Shown one piece after another: positions 13,661-25,300 of a DNA stretch of 64,000 bases (position 1 is the stretch's first letter; each line of letters opens with the position of its first letter). Source of the DNA: Salminus brasiliensis. Taxonomy: Eukaryota > Chordata > Actinopteri > Characiformes > Bryconidae. The translations under genes and the position numbers were made by a program. Location: the NCBI RefSeq assembly GCF_030463535.1, contig NC_132878.1:39623554-39687553 (forward strand), in the 5' to 3' direction. The notes under the pieces are model-generated. The model was not told the origin of the DNA. It saw nothing but the letters and a program-made list of their open reading frames with translations, and did not search any database.

Positions 13661-16600
13661 TATAAGCACAAACTATTCAGACATGTCAGTACCAGCAGCT
13701 CTCTGGAAAGCAGTGATAGCGTTATGGATGCCAGGCAGCGTAGAGCGGTCTTGTCTTGCTCCAATTTGTGTGTAAAGCGCCCCGATGTTAAATAACACAC
13801 TTCCTTTCTCAAAAGCCAGCGCTCTCTGACATGACGGCACACCAGTCAGGGAGTCATACCTAACAGGAGAATGAGCTGTGTTACACAACTACACACGCTT
13901 TCATAATACTCTCACACACGAAAAGGCATATAAAGAGGGGCCTTCTGTGATTTCAGTATTTCCAATGTTGTAGTAATAGTATATTGTTTGTCCCAAATAA
14001 ACAGAGAATCTGTATGTTTTATACAGTATAAAATTACAATGACGTGTCTAGGGATTCACCTAGCCACCTATGTGAAAATGTGTAGTCTGCTGTGTATATA
14101 TTCTTTAATAAAAGGACAAATAATAATAATCATCATTGTTTTTATTATTATTATTGTTATTACTAATGAAGCAATATGTTACCAGCTTTAAATTGTGAGA
14201 ACAATGCTTCCTTATGATCTGGTGTGTAGTGCATTCTCTTACCAGTGAAAGTGAACTCCCAGTGTCCTGTGGGGGGCAAAGAAGCGCTGATCCAAGTAAT
14301 AGAGCTGGTTGTAGTACTCCATGAGCAACTCAAGTCCCGCATCATTTCGGCTAGGGGTCCGCATGGCCTGAGTGTAGAACACAACATTACATTTAAGGCA
14401 TTTAGCAGGCGCTCTTATCCAGAGCAACTTAAAAAAGTGCTTCACTGCTGACTCAGAAAATACTCTTTGCTAGTTTGTATAGACTAGGATCCAACAGATC
14501 CCTCTAAGCTTAGATACTACTAAATACAAAAGCCAATATGGAGACCACAATACTCAGCACTACTCTTCGCCCAAGTACTCTTGGATAAGGTGGGTTTTCA
14601 GTCTGCGTTTGAAGACAGCGAGTGACTCAGCTGTTCAGACACCCAGGGAAAGTTTGTTTCAACACGTTGGTGCAGGACAGAAAAAGTACTTGAAGCTTGA
14701 AGGGCTCTTGGTGCGGTTCGGCTTTTGACCATTGCCATCAAGTACGCAGGGGCTGGTCCAGTCTTGGCTTGGTAGGCCAGAGTCAGTGTTTTGAAGCGGG
14801 CAGCAGCTACAGGAAGCCAGTGAAGAGAGAACGCGGCAGTGGAGTGACATGGCTGAATTTAGGAACATTGAAGACGACCCATGCCGCTGCATTCTGGATA
14901 GATTGCAGGGGCGTGATGGTACGCAGAAGGAGACCAGCCAGAAGGGAGTTAAAGTAATTAAAACTTGAAGTGACAAGGGACAGAACAAGCACCTGGGTGG
15001 CCTCTCTAGAGAGGAAGGGTCAACATGATATATACATCTACATTATCCCCCTGTTTAGCAAAGTAGCACTAAATACTTTTAGTTTCTCATTGTACCTGTC
15101 TGAGATCCATGAACTCTTTGATCTCTGACATAAACTGGGAAGCATCTTCTCCATAATGTTCACTGATGAAATCCTGAAAGAAACAGTTCAGAAATTTGGT
15201 TAACCTCTTAATGCAGAAAGTCTTCTACACTAAGGTGTATTACTCAGTAACTACAAGGACTTCTGTAGAAACTGGTGAGGCTGTTCTTTGCTAATAGAAG
15301 TTTGTAATAACACTGTCTGCACTGTCTAGATGAAAATAAGCTGCTTACATACAAATCATGACTGTATTTGTCACATGAACAACCCTAACTACATTGTTCT
15401 GAAAAACAAAAAAGCTGCAGTGTGAGTAGATCTTACCTGAAGAGGGATAGTCATGTCAATTTCCTTGGTCTCTTTTAGTCCAAGTGGGATCATAGGCACA
15501 TTTACCTTCTCACTTTTAGAAAGAGAAAGAACACATCTGTTATGTCTAGCATATTCACACTGCTGTGCTCGGTTCATCTGGTAATTTTGTGCAATTATTT
15601 TTTACCTATCAGTCTGGTAAACGTCCATGCTGCTATTCAGCTCCTCCAGTTCTTCTTTGAGAAGCTGTAGGTTTGAGTTTACAAAACTCAGCTCCAACGA
15701 CACTGTTTCCTTAACTTTCTGATTAGTCGTAGCCCTGAGACACACACACACACACAATTCTGCTCATGTGACCATGACACACCTACTTTTTTTACATAAA
15801 CAACTAGTGTAAAACAAAAATGCAGCAAAAACAACAGGACATAAACCTGGGTGGCAAAAACTGGAGCTTGTGTAAATATGCTGTGTTTTTGAAAATGGCG
15901 TGAGTGGAAAAAGTTTGTATGCTCAAAAACTCAGCACTACATGCTGCTATTCTAAAACACCCATAAACACAAACCTGTACAGATTTTCCGCTCCTGTTCG
16001 CAAACGCAGCTCACGGTTGATCTGCTGGTTGAGCTTGGCTCTCCGCTGCTGAAGTTTGCTGCGCTGAGTTAACACTAGAGGATCACATCCCTATAACAAA
16101 GATACACACAGGCACATGTATATTTATTGCTCACATAGCAGATTACCTAGGGTCAACATCTCCACTGGATATCCACTTTGTGTGAGTCAGATTCATGCTT
16201 GACAGTAAACATTTCATCATTCATTCATCAAAGCTTTATATCCATGTCTTCTTCTTTTTTTAGGACTCATATATTCACAAACTGAATTCCTCTCCGTGCC
16301 ACAACAACAATTTCTGTCATTGCATTGCACTAACAATTAACTAACAGTATATTGTGCAGCCCTACCCAACAAGCAAATATACACCCCTAAGACACCCTTT
16401 TTAATATTTACCATATTGTTTTTCCTCCATTACCTTAGTCACTCTAGACATCCCTTACAACTGATAGTATATACAATAAAATTGGTTTAAAAATCATTAT
16501 AAACAAAGACTATCTAAGGTGATTAAGCAGCAAGGTAATAGGTTTGTGAAAATACATCATGGTTATTATTTTGTGCAAAAATGTTGTTAGCTTGGCTACA

Positions 16601-18116
16601 CAATTTATAAAACTCCACTTCCACACAAAACACACAATTGCATAATTATTTAGTTCTACCATTGTGGTTAAAATGATTCATCCTCCACTGAAAATTAGGT
16701 TATTAGCAAAATGTACAAACTTACATCTGTTTACAATAAACCCATCAAACAAGACTAATTTAAACACAACATAGCTAATTGAACAAGTGCTTTCTCCTCA
16801 TTCAACACAGACACAGAATGTTCCAGGACTTCTTCGAAACCAAGCTTTGGTAGACTTTCAGGCACCTTCCTGTTGGACGGACCAATGATGCCCAAGCTTC
16901 ATCTTCCTCACAGAAGGCTGACATTTTCTCCCAAAATTTCCTCATTCTTGATTGAATCCATCTTGCCCTCCACACCCTGCAGGTTTCCAGTGCCAGAGAA
17001 AGTAAAGCAGCACCAGAGCATCACCGAGCCTCCATGTTTCACTGTAGGCAAGTGTTCTTTTTTTTAACATATGCGTCATTGTTCCTCCTCCAGACATACC
17101 GCTGATCCATAGACCTGAAAAGTTCCAGTTCATCACTTCACAGAACTGAATCCCACAACCCCTGTGTCTTATTTATCTGGTTCTGAGCAGATTTTCTGGT
17201 TCATAAACAGTTTGTTTGTGAAGGCAGTGAACTCTTCTCTGAACTTTCTGGATAACTCTCTTGACAGAGTTATATTTCTAACATACAGTCAAACACCACA
17301 GTCTACAAACCCAGAGTCAGTCCAGGTATTTGAGGGGTTTTATCTCAAGCAAACCTGAAGAAACTAATGAAGCTCTTGATTTGCCACCTGATTTGTAAAT
17401 GTGTGTCTTATGAGGGATTCTGTTCAGGAGGTTAAATAACTGTGTAAATGTATAAATGTGGAGAAAGCACTTGTTCTATTAGCTGTGTTGAGATGTTTAA
17501 GTTGGTCTAAGATGTCCAAATGGGATCCCGTCCAGAGCTTAGCTAGCATGCTGAAGTGGCATAATTCCGGGCCCTATCCTACACCTACAACATGTCCACA
17601 TCCAGGTACCCAGTGACTGTCCAGAAGATAAGGTTGCCATATACATATATATGGCATATATATATGGCATATATATGGTTGTGTGTGTATTATATATATA
17701 TATATACACAAACACATTTATGCATTCTGCAGATTAAAAACAATACTTTGTACAAAATATCGTAAACATAACAATACAATAGCAATATGATAATTCCTAT
17801 ATTAGTAATGCAAATAATTATTAAAATACTAATTTAACAATAGTAGCTGTGTGTTACAGGTGTGACAGAGCAGAATCACAGACACTTCTAACCATCACTG
17901 TCAGGACTGACACACCACCCAAACACTTGTTTTGCCCACTGGACCTGGACACTGCCACCCGAGCCTGGCCCTCTTCTGGGTAACGGTGTTTAACAGAGTA
18001 ACGGGTTCCTCCCCCAAAACTCCCCTAAAGCCTTCACTCACCTTCCTCACTGATCCACCCGAGACCCCTTCTTCCCTCAGAACTGTTACATCTTCTTCAG
18101 AGCCAGTGTCCGACAT
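2931..18116 (-). CDS. rhpn1: Rhophilin-1 (HR1-BRO1-PDZ Rho effector scaffold), 16 coding exons
   Basis: Rhophilin-1 is a cytoplasmic scaffold that binds GTP-bound Rho through its N-terminal HR1 region. Coding exons, 5' to 3' on the minus strand: 18116-18042, 16090-15975, 15734-15606, 15512-15437, 15173-15096, 14367-14243, 13859-13693, 12715-12618, 12464-12375, 12276-12120, 10740-10627, 6163-5969, 5552-5476, 5139-4996, 3591-3445, 3137-2931. All introns are GT-AG and all phases close, giving 664 aa (human RHPN1 is about 670). The HR1 coiled coil is about residues 26-105 (motif [20 protein letters not shown]). The BRO1 domain is about 110-465 ([40 protein letters not shown]). The PDZ domain is about 512-592, with carboxylate-binding loop GLGLTL at 524-529 and later GDYIVAVNG. 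The basic, serine-rich tail ends in ESMY. An in-frame TAG lies 9 nt before the chosen ATG. RHPN1 is preferred over RHPN2 because of [20 protein letters not shown] and [14 protein letters not shown] and because of its neighbours. Confidence 0.95.
5650..5830. repeat. Dispersed repeat rich in GGTTC and CCTCT motifs
   Basis: This intronic stretch (rhpn1 intron 12) repeats short motifs such as GAGGTTCTTCC, AGGAACCTCTTAAAG and AAAGGTTCCCC in both orientations. A related GGTTCTTTAA-containing stretch occurs at about 6820-6945. Both resemble a common teleost interspersed repeat; the family was not identified. Confidence 0.4.
6249..6795 (-). mobile_element. Decayed Tc1-like transposon
   Basis: The left edge (CAGTGACATGCAAATGTTTG) resembles the end of a Tc1-type element. 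Read on the minus strand, the interior still shows fragments typical of a Tc1 transposase DNA-binding region, such as [17 protein letters not shown], with stops and frame changes. It lies in rhpn1 intron 11 (6164-10626). Confidence 0.6.
6962..8115. repeat. Tandem duplication, copy 1 (about 1.15 kb)
   Basis: Copy 1 starts ATAATTTAATATCTTTACTA and ends just before the same words recur at 8116. It contains a 406-bp block (7261-7666) that is absent from copy 2. Apart from that block the two copies differ at only a few bases, so the duplication is recent. It lies within rhpn1 intron 11. Confidence 0.9.
8116..8863. repeat. Tandem duplication, copy 2, with internal 406-bp deletion
   Basis: Copy 2 matches 6962-7260 and 7667-8115. 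The join reads CCAGTTCGAAAC. Copy 1 has TTC both before (7258-7260) and at the end of (7664-7666) the missing block, so a three-base microhomology marks the breakpoint. Confidence 0.9.
9051..9693. mobile_element. Non-autonomous Tc1-type element flanked by long inverted repeats
   Basis: The left arm (from about 9051, with GAATGGAGAGGTCTGTCATT) and the right arm (to 9693, ending TTATTTTCCCCACTG before TA) are inverted copies of about 130 bp, sharing the run CTACAAAGAATGGAGAGGTC. The middle has no transposase reading frame. It lies in rhpn1 intron 11. Confidence 0.8.
12915..13290. repeat. Dispersed repeat (ACACTATGTAGCA family), copy 1
   Basis: It shares ATGTAGC-TTACCTTAAAATAA-TGATGCTCCACTG and, further on, a GAGCCCAAGAGCAAAA motif with a copy at about 55576-55830. 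The second part also resembles 39150-39215. No reading frame. It lies in rhpn1 intron 7. Confidence 0.55.
13568..13655. repeat. Compound (CA)n(TA)n microsatellite
   Basis: About 25 CA units run directly into about 18 TA units. The array lies in rhpn1 intron 7 and begins less than 40 nt downstream of the exon 7 donor (exon edge 13693). Confidence 0.95.
14385..15010 (-). mobile_element. 5'-truncated LINE, reverse transcriptase C-terminal tail
   Basis: On the minus strand, in two frames, the sequence encodes the end of a non-LTR retrotransposon reverse transcriptase: [20 protein letters not shown], then [11 protein letters not shown]. The 3' tail (around 14394-14430) contains the TTTAGCAGGCGCTCTTATCC word often seen at such tails in teleosts. 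It is frameshifted, truncated at its 5' end, and lies in rhpn1 intron 5. The clade (L2/CR1-like) is a guess. Confidence 0.65.
15741..15756 (-). repeat. (TG)8 tract in the 3' splice site of rhpn1 exon 3
   Basis: Eight TG units on the coding strand lie 6 nt upstream of the exon 3 boundary (15734), followed only by TCTCAG. This is a second TG-type acceptor in the neighbouring gene, shorter than the one in naprt. Confidence 0.85.
16755..17507 (-). mobile_element. Decayed Tc1-like transposon with inverted repeats
   Basis: The left arm contains GAACAAGTGCTTTCTCC (about 16782-16798) and the right arm GGAGAAAGCACTTGTTC (about 17460-17476). Minus-strand remnants still show Tc1 transposase features ([17 protein letters not shown] and a GGGTMTHM-like stretch) with frameshifts. 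It lies in rhpn1 intron 1 (16091-18041). Confidence 0.75.
17630..17710. repeat. TATA/GGCATATA simple repeat
   Basis: Repeated ATATATGGC words followed by a (TA)n run, in rhpn1 intron 1. Confidence 0.8.
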
Positions 18117-19390
18117 TATCGTCTACGGGACACTCACTCACCCGTCCACTACAGTCACCGGACACTGGGCCCAGTGCGACCCGGGTCGTTCAGTCGTTAC
18201 AGCAACGCGAACCCGAAAAAGACGGAAAGCGTCGAGAGGTCACGCGACATTTCAAACTTGAGCAAATCCGTGAGTTTCACGGTAATCCCCCTCACACACG
18301 GAACATTCGCGAGCGGGACCCACTTAGACCGTGGTCCCGGGCTGGCTTCACACCAGCCAAACTCACTTTCCGCGCAAAACTGCAATCTGCGGATGGTTCG
18401 TCCTCATAACGACGCACCAAATCGCGTAAATCTCAACTTTCGTGAATTAGAAAATCCACTTGTTGCATACGTGCGAGGACTGCAGCTGATCCGCGTCGCT
18501 GCATTGGTTTAATTCCCAAGACAGGCCCACTGGCGTGGTTCGGCCAATAGGAGTGCGCCATTGGTGACTGGCATAGGAACTGTCCAATAGCAGCACGCGG
18601 ACGAAACTTGAGTGACGGCGAAACCGCCAAACCCGGAGCAGATGGGTGTGAACCAAGATGATTTGGAGCGGAAGAACAACCGTTGTCCATGGCAACACAG
18701 AGGCATCGCCAGTCGGGAGGAGTCGATAGCTCAGACAAAGGCACTGTTCGTGTGTTTTTGCTGAGGCCCAGCACTTCACCCACTCTGCGCTACTCTGCTG
18801 CCCCATGACACACTTCCCACCGTGGTGTCCCCTCATACTGACCCAGTGTACCAAATCTGAAGCAATGCAGAGATAGCCTTGCTTAGCTAGCCTAGCTACC
18901 TGGACTGACACACTGTATGACAGACCTGTAGCTCCTGTAGCTAAACACTGATTGATTGATTGATTGATTATTTTTGCATGGTCAATTCCAGCTTTCTAGA
19001 TCTCATTTTATTTAATCTAACCATCAAATCCAAATAAGGCATCACGCAGATCTATAAATGATCATTTATGAGTTTTAATTAGGCCAAAGTTACATGTAAT
19101 TGTCATTACTACAGAAACTACAAAAATACACACTCCAAAAAGTCATTTTCTAAAATTACATCAACATTGAGAATGTATGTGTGATAGAACATGTGTGCTT
19201 TCTAAGGAACAAGTAGCATTGTGCGAATGTCAGTTTATTTTTTCTTACTATTATTATTATTATTATTATTAAAGGAATAGTGCATAGGAGATTATTCATA
19301 AAAATATGTCCATATAGGCTCAAACATCAGCAGTAGAGACATGACTCTCTAAAACTACAAGTAAAAGGAACCCTGGTGTCTCAATGTGCT
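18117..19390 (-). promoter_or_regulatory. rhpn1 promoter region and naprt 3' flank
   Basis: This is the interval between the rhpn1 ATG and the naprt stop. Positions 18120-18720 are CpG-rich. Four CCAAT boxes lie within 86 bp: 18503-18507 and 18560-18564 (as ATTGG), and 18544-18548 and 18584-18588 (as CCAAT), suggesting NF-Y binding. An RFX X-box-like sequence, GTTGTCCATGGCAAC, is at 18682-18696. The distal part (18900-19390) is A+T-rich 3' UTR or spacer of naprt. Confidence 0.65.
19234..19239 (-). terminator. Likely naprt poly(A) signal
   Basis: AATAAA on the minus strand, about 150 bp downstream of the naprt stop codon. It is the nearest consensus hexamer I noticed. Confidence 0.5.
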
Positions 19391-22300
19391 TCAGTTGGAG
19401 AGCAGAAAATTGCTGCCTTTGCTGTTTCCTCTTCTAATGTTTGACACGAGAAGGTGAATTCTCTCCGATATAGCAACCTGTGAAAATAAACACACCGACT
19501 CATCAATAAAGCCCCGATAGGCAGAATGCCTTTGATATCATCTGTCAAGTTGATTTACTAGGGAATTTCATAAATAAAAAAAAACAATAACCACTCACGG
19601 GGTAGTTCTCTGGCTCCTGCAGTCTCTTGTGGTGGGGGTATAGGGCTTGAAGGGAGGCCTGGGCACAAGCTCGACTCTCAGGTGCACTGCTCAGAGGTAG
19701 CCCGATCTAAAAAATAATACAAAGTACAAAATCAGTGTTGATTTCAATATGACAAGCATTGTGTGGCTGGATGCTTTGTGAGAGTCAGAACAGGATTCCT
19801 AAAGGCTTTCTGAAAAACTACACAGAGGGCTTCAGAATGTTAAACATGAGTAAAAATTAAAAAGGGTGTTTACCTCACCATGGGAAAAGACATCTATTCG
19901 TAGGCTCGTCACCTGGGAAGGTGTGAATGATTGGACAGCCTTGTCTAGCCCTAAGGAGTAATAATTCAATGGTACTCCCACTTTTGGGGCAGTCTCCTCC
20001 GACAGGCAGATGAGATCCATTTGAGGGTGACCTGTGTGTGGTTGCAGAAAGAGAAGGAGAGAATGACATGGGCAGTAATAAGAAAATATTTGCACGCAGG
20101 TATTTTGGTGGACATAATAGTTCTGTATGACTAATTTTGAATTACATATAAAATAGAAAATTGAATTTGCCTTGTTAAAATAACGCCAGTCTCTGAGTGC
20201 TTCCAAGTTGAAGCTATAGAATGATTACCAAACAAACGCTAAGTTAACCTAAATACAGTGGCAATAAAAAGTATGTGAACCCTCTGGAATTTGATGGTTT
20301 TCTGCATTAATTTGTCATAAAATGTGATCTGATCTTCTTCCAAATAGTGTGCTGACAAATATAATGAGCCTAAAATAATAACACAAAAAAATCTGATCAT
20401 TCATGTCCTCATTGAGAACAACCATAAAACCCCATGGTGCTAGTGGATAACGTATGTGAGTTAATGATCTTAAAACAGCTAATTGGAGTCAGGTGTCAGC
20501 ATACCTGGAGTCTTCTTAAGAAAATGAATTTGGAGTTGTGGAATCGAGCTTCTTTCACTGACAAAAACCACTCAAACTCAAACCCCACTAGAAGGATACA
20601 CGTATGTGAGCTGTGCCTCGCCAAAAAGAGCTTTCAGAGGATATACAATCAAAAATGGTTGATTTACATAAAGCTGGAAAAGGTTACAAAAGACTTTAGA
20701 AATTCACCAGTCTGCAGTGAGGCAAACAATCTATAAATGGAGACAATTTGGGACTGTGGCTATTCTGCCAAGAAGTGGGAACGCAGTCAAAATGACCCCA
20801 AGAGCACAACGGAGACTCATCAATGAGGTAAAGAAACAACCCCAGTGAAAGCCAAAGATTTGAAGAGTCATTGGTACAGGCTAACATCTGTGTTCATGAG
20901 TCTACAGTAAAAACCTTGAACAAGCAGGGTGTCTATGGCAGGACACCACAAAGGAAGCCGCTGCTTAATAAAAACTACATCTGGTGTAAAAAAGGCACTG
21001 CACATCACCATGAAAATATCATCCCAACCGTAAGGTATGGTGGAGAGAACATCATGATTTGGGCCTGCTTTGCGGCATCAGGGCCTGGCCAGCTTATTGT
21101 CATTGAAGGGAAGATGAATTCCCAAATGTATCAAAAAAGTCTACAGGATAATGTGTGAGTGTCTGTACGTCAGCTGTAACTCTGTAGAAGTTGGGTGATG
21201 CAACAGGACAATGACCCAAAACACCGGAGCAAGTCCACAACAGAATGGCTTAAAAACAAAATCCTCCTTTTGGAGTGACCAATTCAGAGCCCAGATCTCA
21301 ACCCTTCAGAAAAGCTACTGACTGACTTAAAGAGAGCCGTCAACCAGCTATTAATTCCATGGGTTCACTTACTTTTTCCACTATCGCTTTGAATGTGTTC
21401 AATAAAGATCAGCAAGATCATGTTTTTGTGTTATTATTTTAGACACATTATATTCGTCTACATGCTTGACTTGGAAAAAGATCAGATCACATTTATGACA
21501 AATTAATGCAGAAAACCATAAAATTCTAAAGGGCTCACATACTTTTTCTTGCCACTGTAGTTGCAGTAGCCCAGCCTTAATCGATAGTTTCTAGTGCTAA
21601 GTGCCAATATTAGTGCTGGCTCATAAAGTGCTCAATGTTTAGTGATTACGGGTAAAAGTTCCTAAAAACACTGACAACATATACGACAAGGTCTATGACT
21701 GACTAGCTCATACACTTATACAGAAGACAGCATATTCCTTTCTCTTCGACAACTGCTAAAGGCATTAGGGGAAAGCTGAAAAGAAACAATTGAGGCCAGA
21801 CCCTCAATGTCCAGCAGTCTATAGATGGCCTTTCTGCCTGGAAGTGTGCTCTTCTCTGGGTCCTCACTCAGCTTCATCCTGGGGCAGCCTCTGACCTCTA
21901 TCAACTAACAAAATAAAAGTGCAAGTATCCATGAGTCTTCAGACTGGATCTGGGTGCATCTGTTAATAGGTTTTGCTATTTGCGTGGGTTACCTTATATA
22001 CACAGCCAAGGGAGGGCTGATTTGTGCAGGTAACAAGGTGAGTTCCAACTCCCACTACATCAATCTCATTGTCCTGCCGAAAAAAAAAGTTTGCATACAG
22101 TTAGCATCGCGAAATTAACCAAGCTGTAAATAAACACTGCTACCTTTAAGATCACTTACTCTTTTGTTGAGCTCAACAAGACTCTGTTCAGAGACGCTGT
22201 TAGTGCCAACAATGAGGAGAGACTCAAACGTAGGGACAGCAAAGCTACAGAGAAAAGGGTTAGCATTAGGTCTATAATCATCTGAGGTATTTCAAAAAGG

Positions 22301-25300
22301 TGGCAGAAAGGTCTGTTACTCACTGTTTGCTGCATTCTTTAAAAACACAACGCACTTCAACAGACTGCCTGCAGAGGTCTCCACTATCCAGCCTCACTCC
22401 TAGTGGCTGATACTGCAGCTCACACAGGGCCAGGCCAACAGCACAGAAGCACAGCACCCCACTACTGCAATAAAACACATGCATCAATTTAACTGCATAT
22501 TTAACAATTTAACACATTTATTATATTGTTCTTATTCCATTCTGTCAACCCACGTCCATCTAAGAAACCAAGTGTTACCAGCTGACACTGTAGCTGTCGA
22601 TCACAGGCAGGAAGTTGTGTGGATAGGCGATCGCGTAGGACAGGAAGGCCGCAAGCTCTCCTTCGCGCACCTGCTGAGGTTTAGCTCCTAGTAGCTGGCA
22701 CACACGTCCTAACCAGCCCTTCACTAAAGAGATGAAGTCAATGGGGTCGTCACCTCCGGAGGGCACCAGAGTCTGCAGTGATATGAGAAATCAACATTAA
22801 CAAAAGCGGCATTTTCTTCATTGTTTATGTTGGATGCAGTTCCTAAAGTGCTATATTCTGTCCAACGTTCAAATCGTTCTTTTTGCTGTGCTCTCACGCA
22901 TACATACAGAGTGTCTCTTAATTGTATATGTCCAATACTTCCCTTTTTAGTTATTTAGCATTAATTGCATTTCAAAACACTGTTTTTAGTGTTATAATTT
23001 AATTAGTACTGATTTCTCAAATGCAAAGTCTAAATCGGTTTGGCTAACGTATACATTCCAAAAACATGAAGTATACATTCTGTATTCCATATATAAACAC
23101 AGATGAAGAGGTGGATAAAGGAGGGGCATTTGCCCCTTTTCAAGATCGTTTTTTCGCTACTTCCAAAAACTAAAAGCTGTTCCGATGCATTTCTCCTAAC
23201 TGTACATGCTAAACCTGTGTACAGATACGGTTTACTTGGGTTTGCAGTGAATGGACATTGTTTTAAGGAGACATTTAAGCCCATTCTGTTCTAATCCTTA
23301 AAGAAAACTAAAGCAAACCATTGAAAGTTACTTGCACTTGTACTCCCAATTTACACCTGGTCACTTCAAGCATCTTGAATATCAGGATTATACCTGAATA
23401 AAGCCAAGCCACATAAAAGTGTAAACCACAACCAACACTCATTTAAACCAGATATAAATTCCCATCACTCAAACCACTGCAGGAGATGCTCTGATCGCAG
23501 ATGCATTTGAGCCACATGTTATAGTGGTGTAAACACTTCCAGCTCTCCAAGACACATCTGACTACTAAAATCCCTCCCAGTACAACCAAAACACCAGTAA
23601 TAACTGGCGTGCAATGTGTGAATTTGCAACTGGATTTAAGGACGCGTAATATTGATAAAAAACTGAAATTGCAAAATGTTTGGTTTTTTTCTTCAATATA
23701 TATTGTGATCTTAAAAAACACCGGAACTGTCACTTTCTCCAGAGATAAGGGATCTAACATGTTATGTTACTAATGATGCCTTCTGTGTATCCAATAATGG
23801 AGTAAAATTTGTGATATGGTAATGATAATGATATGTTAAACTTTTGTTATTGATCAAATACTTTATTTTTTACCATAATTTACAAATAAATTCTTTTAAA
23901 ATCCTACAGTGTGATTTCCTGGATTTTGTTTCTCATTCTGTCTTTCATAGTTGAAGTGGACCTATGATGAAAATTACAGACCTCTCTCATCTTTCTAAGT
24001 AGGAGAACTTGCACAATCAGTGGCTGACTAAATATTTTTTGCCCCACTATATATATATTGCACAGTGCAATAACAATGTTGAAACGATATATTGTGCAGC
24101 CCTAATTAGACTAATTAGACTAACCAGAGTCACATTTGACTACCCAGTGTAAATACATGTGGCTAAAATCTGATCAGGATACAATCCATATACTAGTTAC
24201 ATGAAATGCCCAATTGCAAACAGGGTCCAGGTCTTTAATAAACAAACCAAGGGAAAGACAGACACCCCCCCCCCTAAATGAACAAATTAAGTCAGCCTGC
24301 ACATTTATCATTGACATTCAGATCCACCAATAAATTATTTTTTAAAATCCCCATACATAAATGGTGAATGTGTGTTTCTCTTTAGTTCTCTATATAGTTT
24401 GGAATGCTATAAATCAAATTGTTTATGGGTAATGTACTGTATATGGAGAAAATCAATAATACAGTTACAATGAAGCTTAGTATCACCTTAGCTATAACCA
24501 CAACAGCTGTTTCAGAACTCTGAACCAAGATTCTACCACTAAAGTTCAATGGATTACCGGTCACACCTTTTAGGTCAAACTCATGATTAAACGATTAAAC
24601 GATTTAAGATTAAGATACATTTCAAATGGTTCTGATTAATTTACCAAAGCCAGGACCAATACTTTAAATGTGCAACATTCAATGACAGGTTCATGTAACA
24701 GTATAGCTTTTGCCCAAGGACTCTTAACAGAATAGAGGCACTCATGTCTGGAGATGTCATGCCACTGATATGTCATGTTACAAAGTCCTGAAACTTACCT
24801 GTAAATTGTGTGCCTTGTCCCTCATAGAAAGTTCCCTCTAGGCCAAACTGTTTAATTCTCTGAGAGATGGATTGTAGCAAATCAATTTACGTTCGCTGTA
24901 CTGTAACATTTATCAGTGTGAACAATGTGTTTTCCCAGGCTTGGTCACAAAATTGCCCTCTCCAGTGTTAATATAGTGTCCACTTTAGCCTTCTAGACAG
25001 CTCTCACAGGTTAGTAACAGCAAACAAGGTCATGACGCACCTGTGGCCATACCTCCTCCAGAGAGGAGAAGGATGTGACGTAAGAGTGTGCCATGGTGCC
25101 TGCCACTGGAATCCCATAGAGACGTCCAGCCAGAGCATTACTCGTCAAATCAAAACCTGGGGCCAGAAAGACAGCTGAAGGGTGCATATGCTTCCACGTT
25201 GCCATGCAGTGGTGGGGGCTAGATGTTAGCAGTCATGAAGATTGCTCTTGACACTTAATGTCAGACTAAAATCTGCAATAATACAGTAAATATCAGAGAT

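Noticed and set aside
13471-13842. 123-codon minus-strand frame with a YIYIYI/VCVCVC run
   Set aside because: It runs through a CA/TA microsatellite and overlaps rhpn1 exon 7 in another frame.
18174-18911. Overlapping frames (112, 116 and 154 codons) upstream of rhpn1
   Set aside because: They lie in a CpG- and CCAAT-rich promoter and have no homology. Long frames on both strands are expected in such composition.
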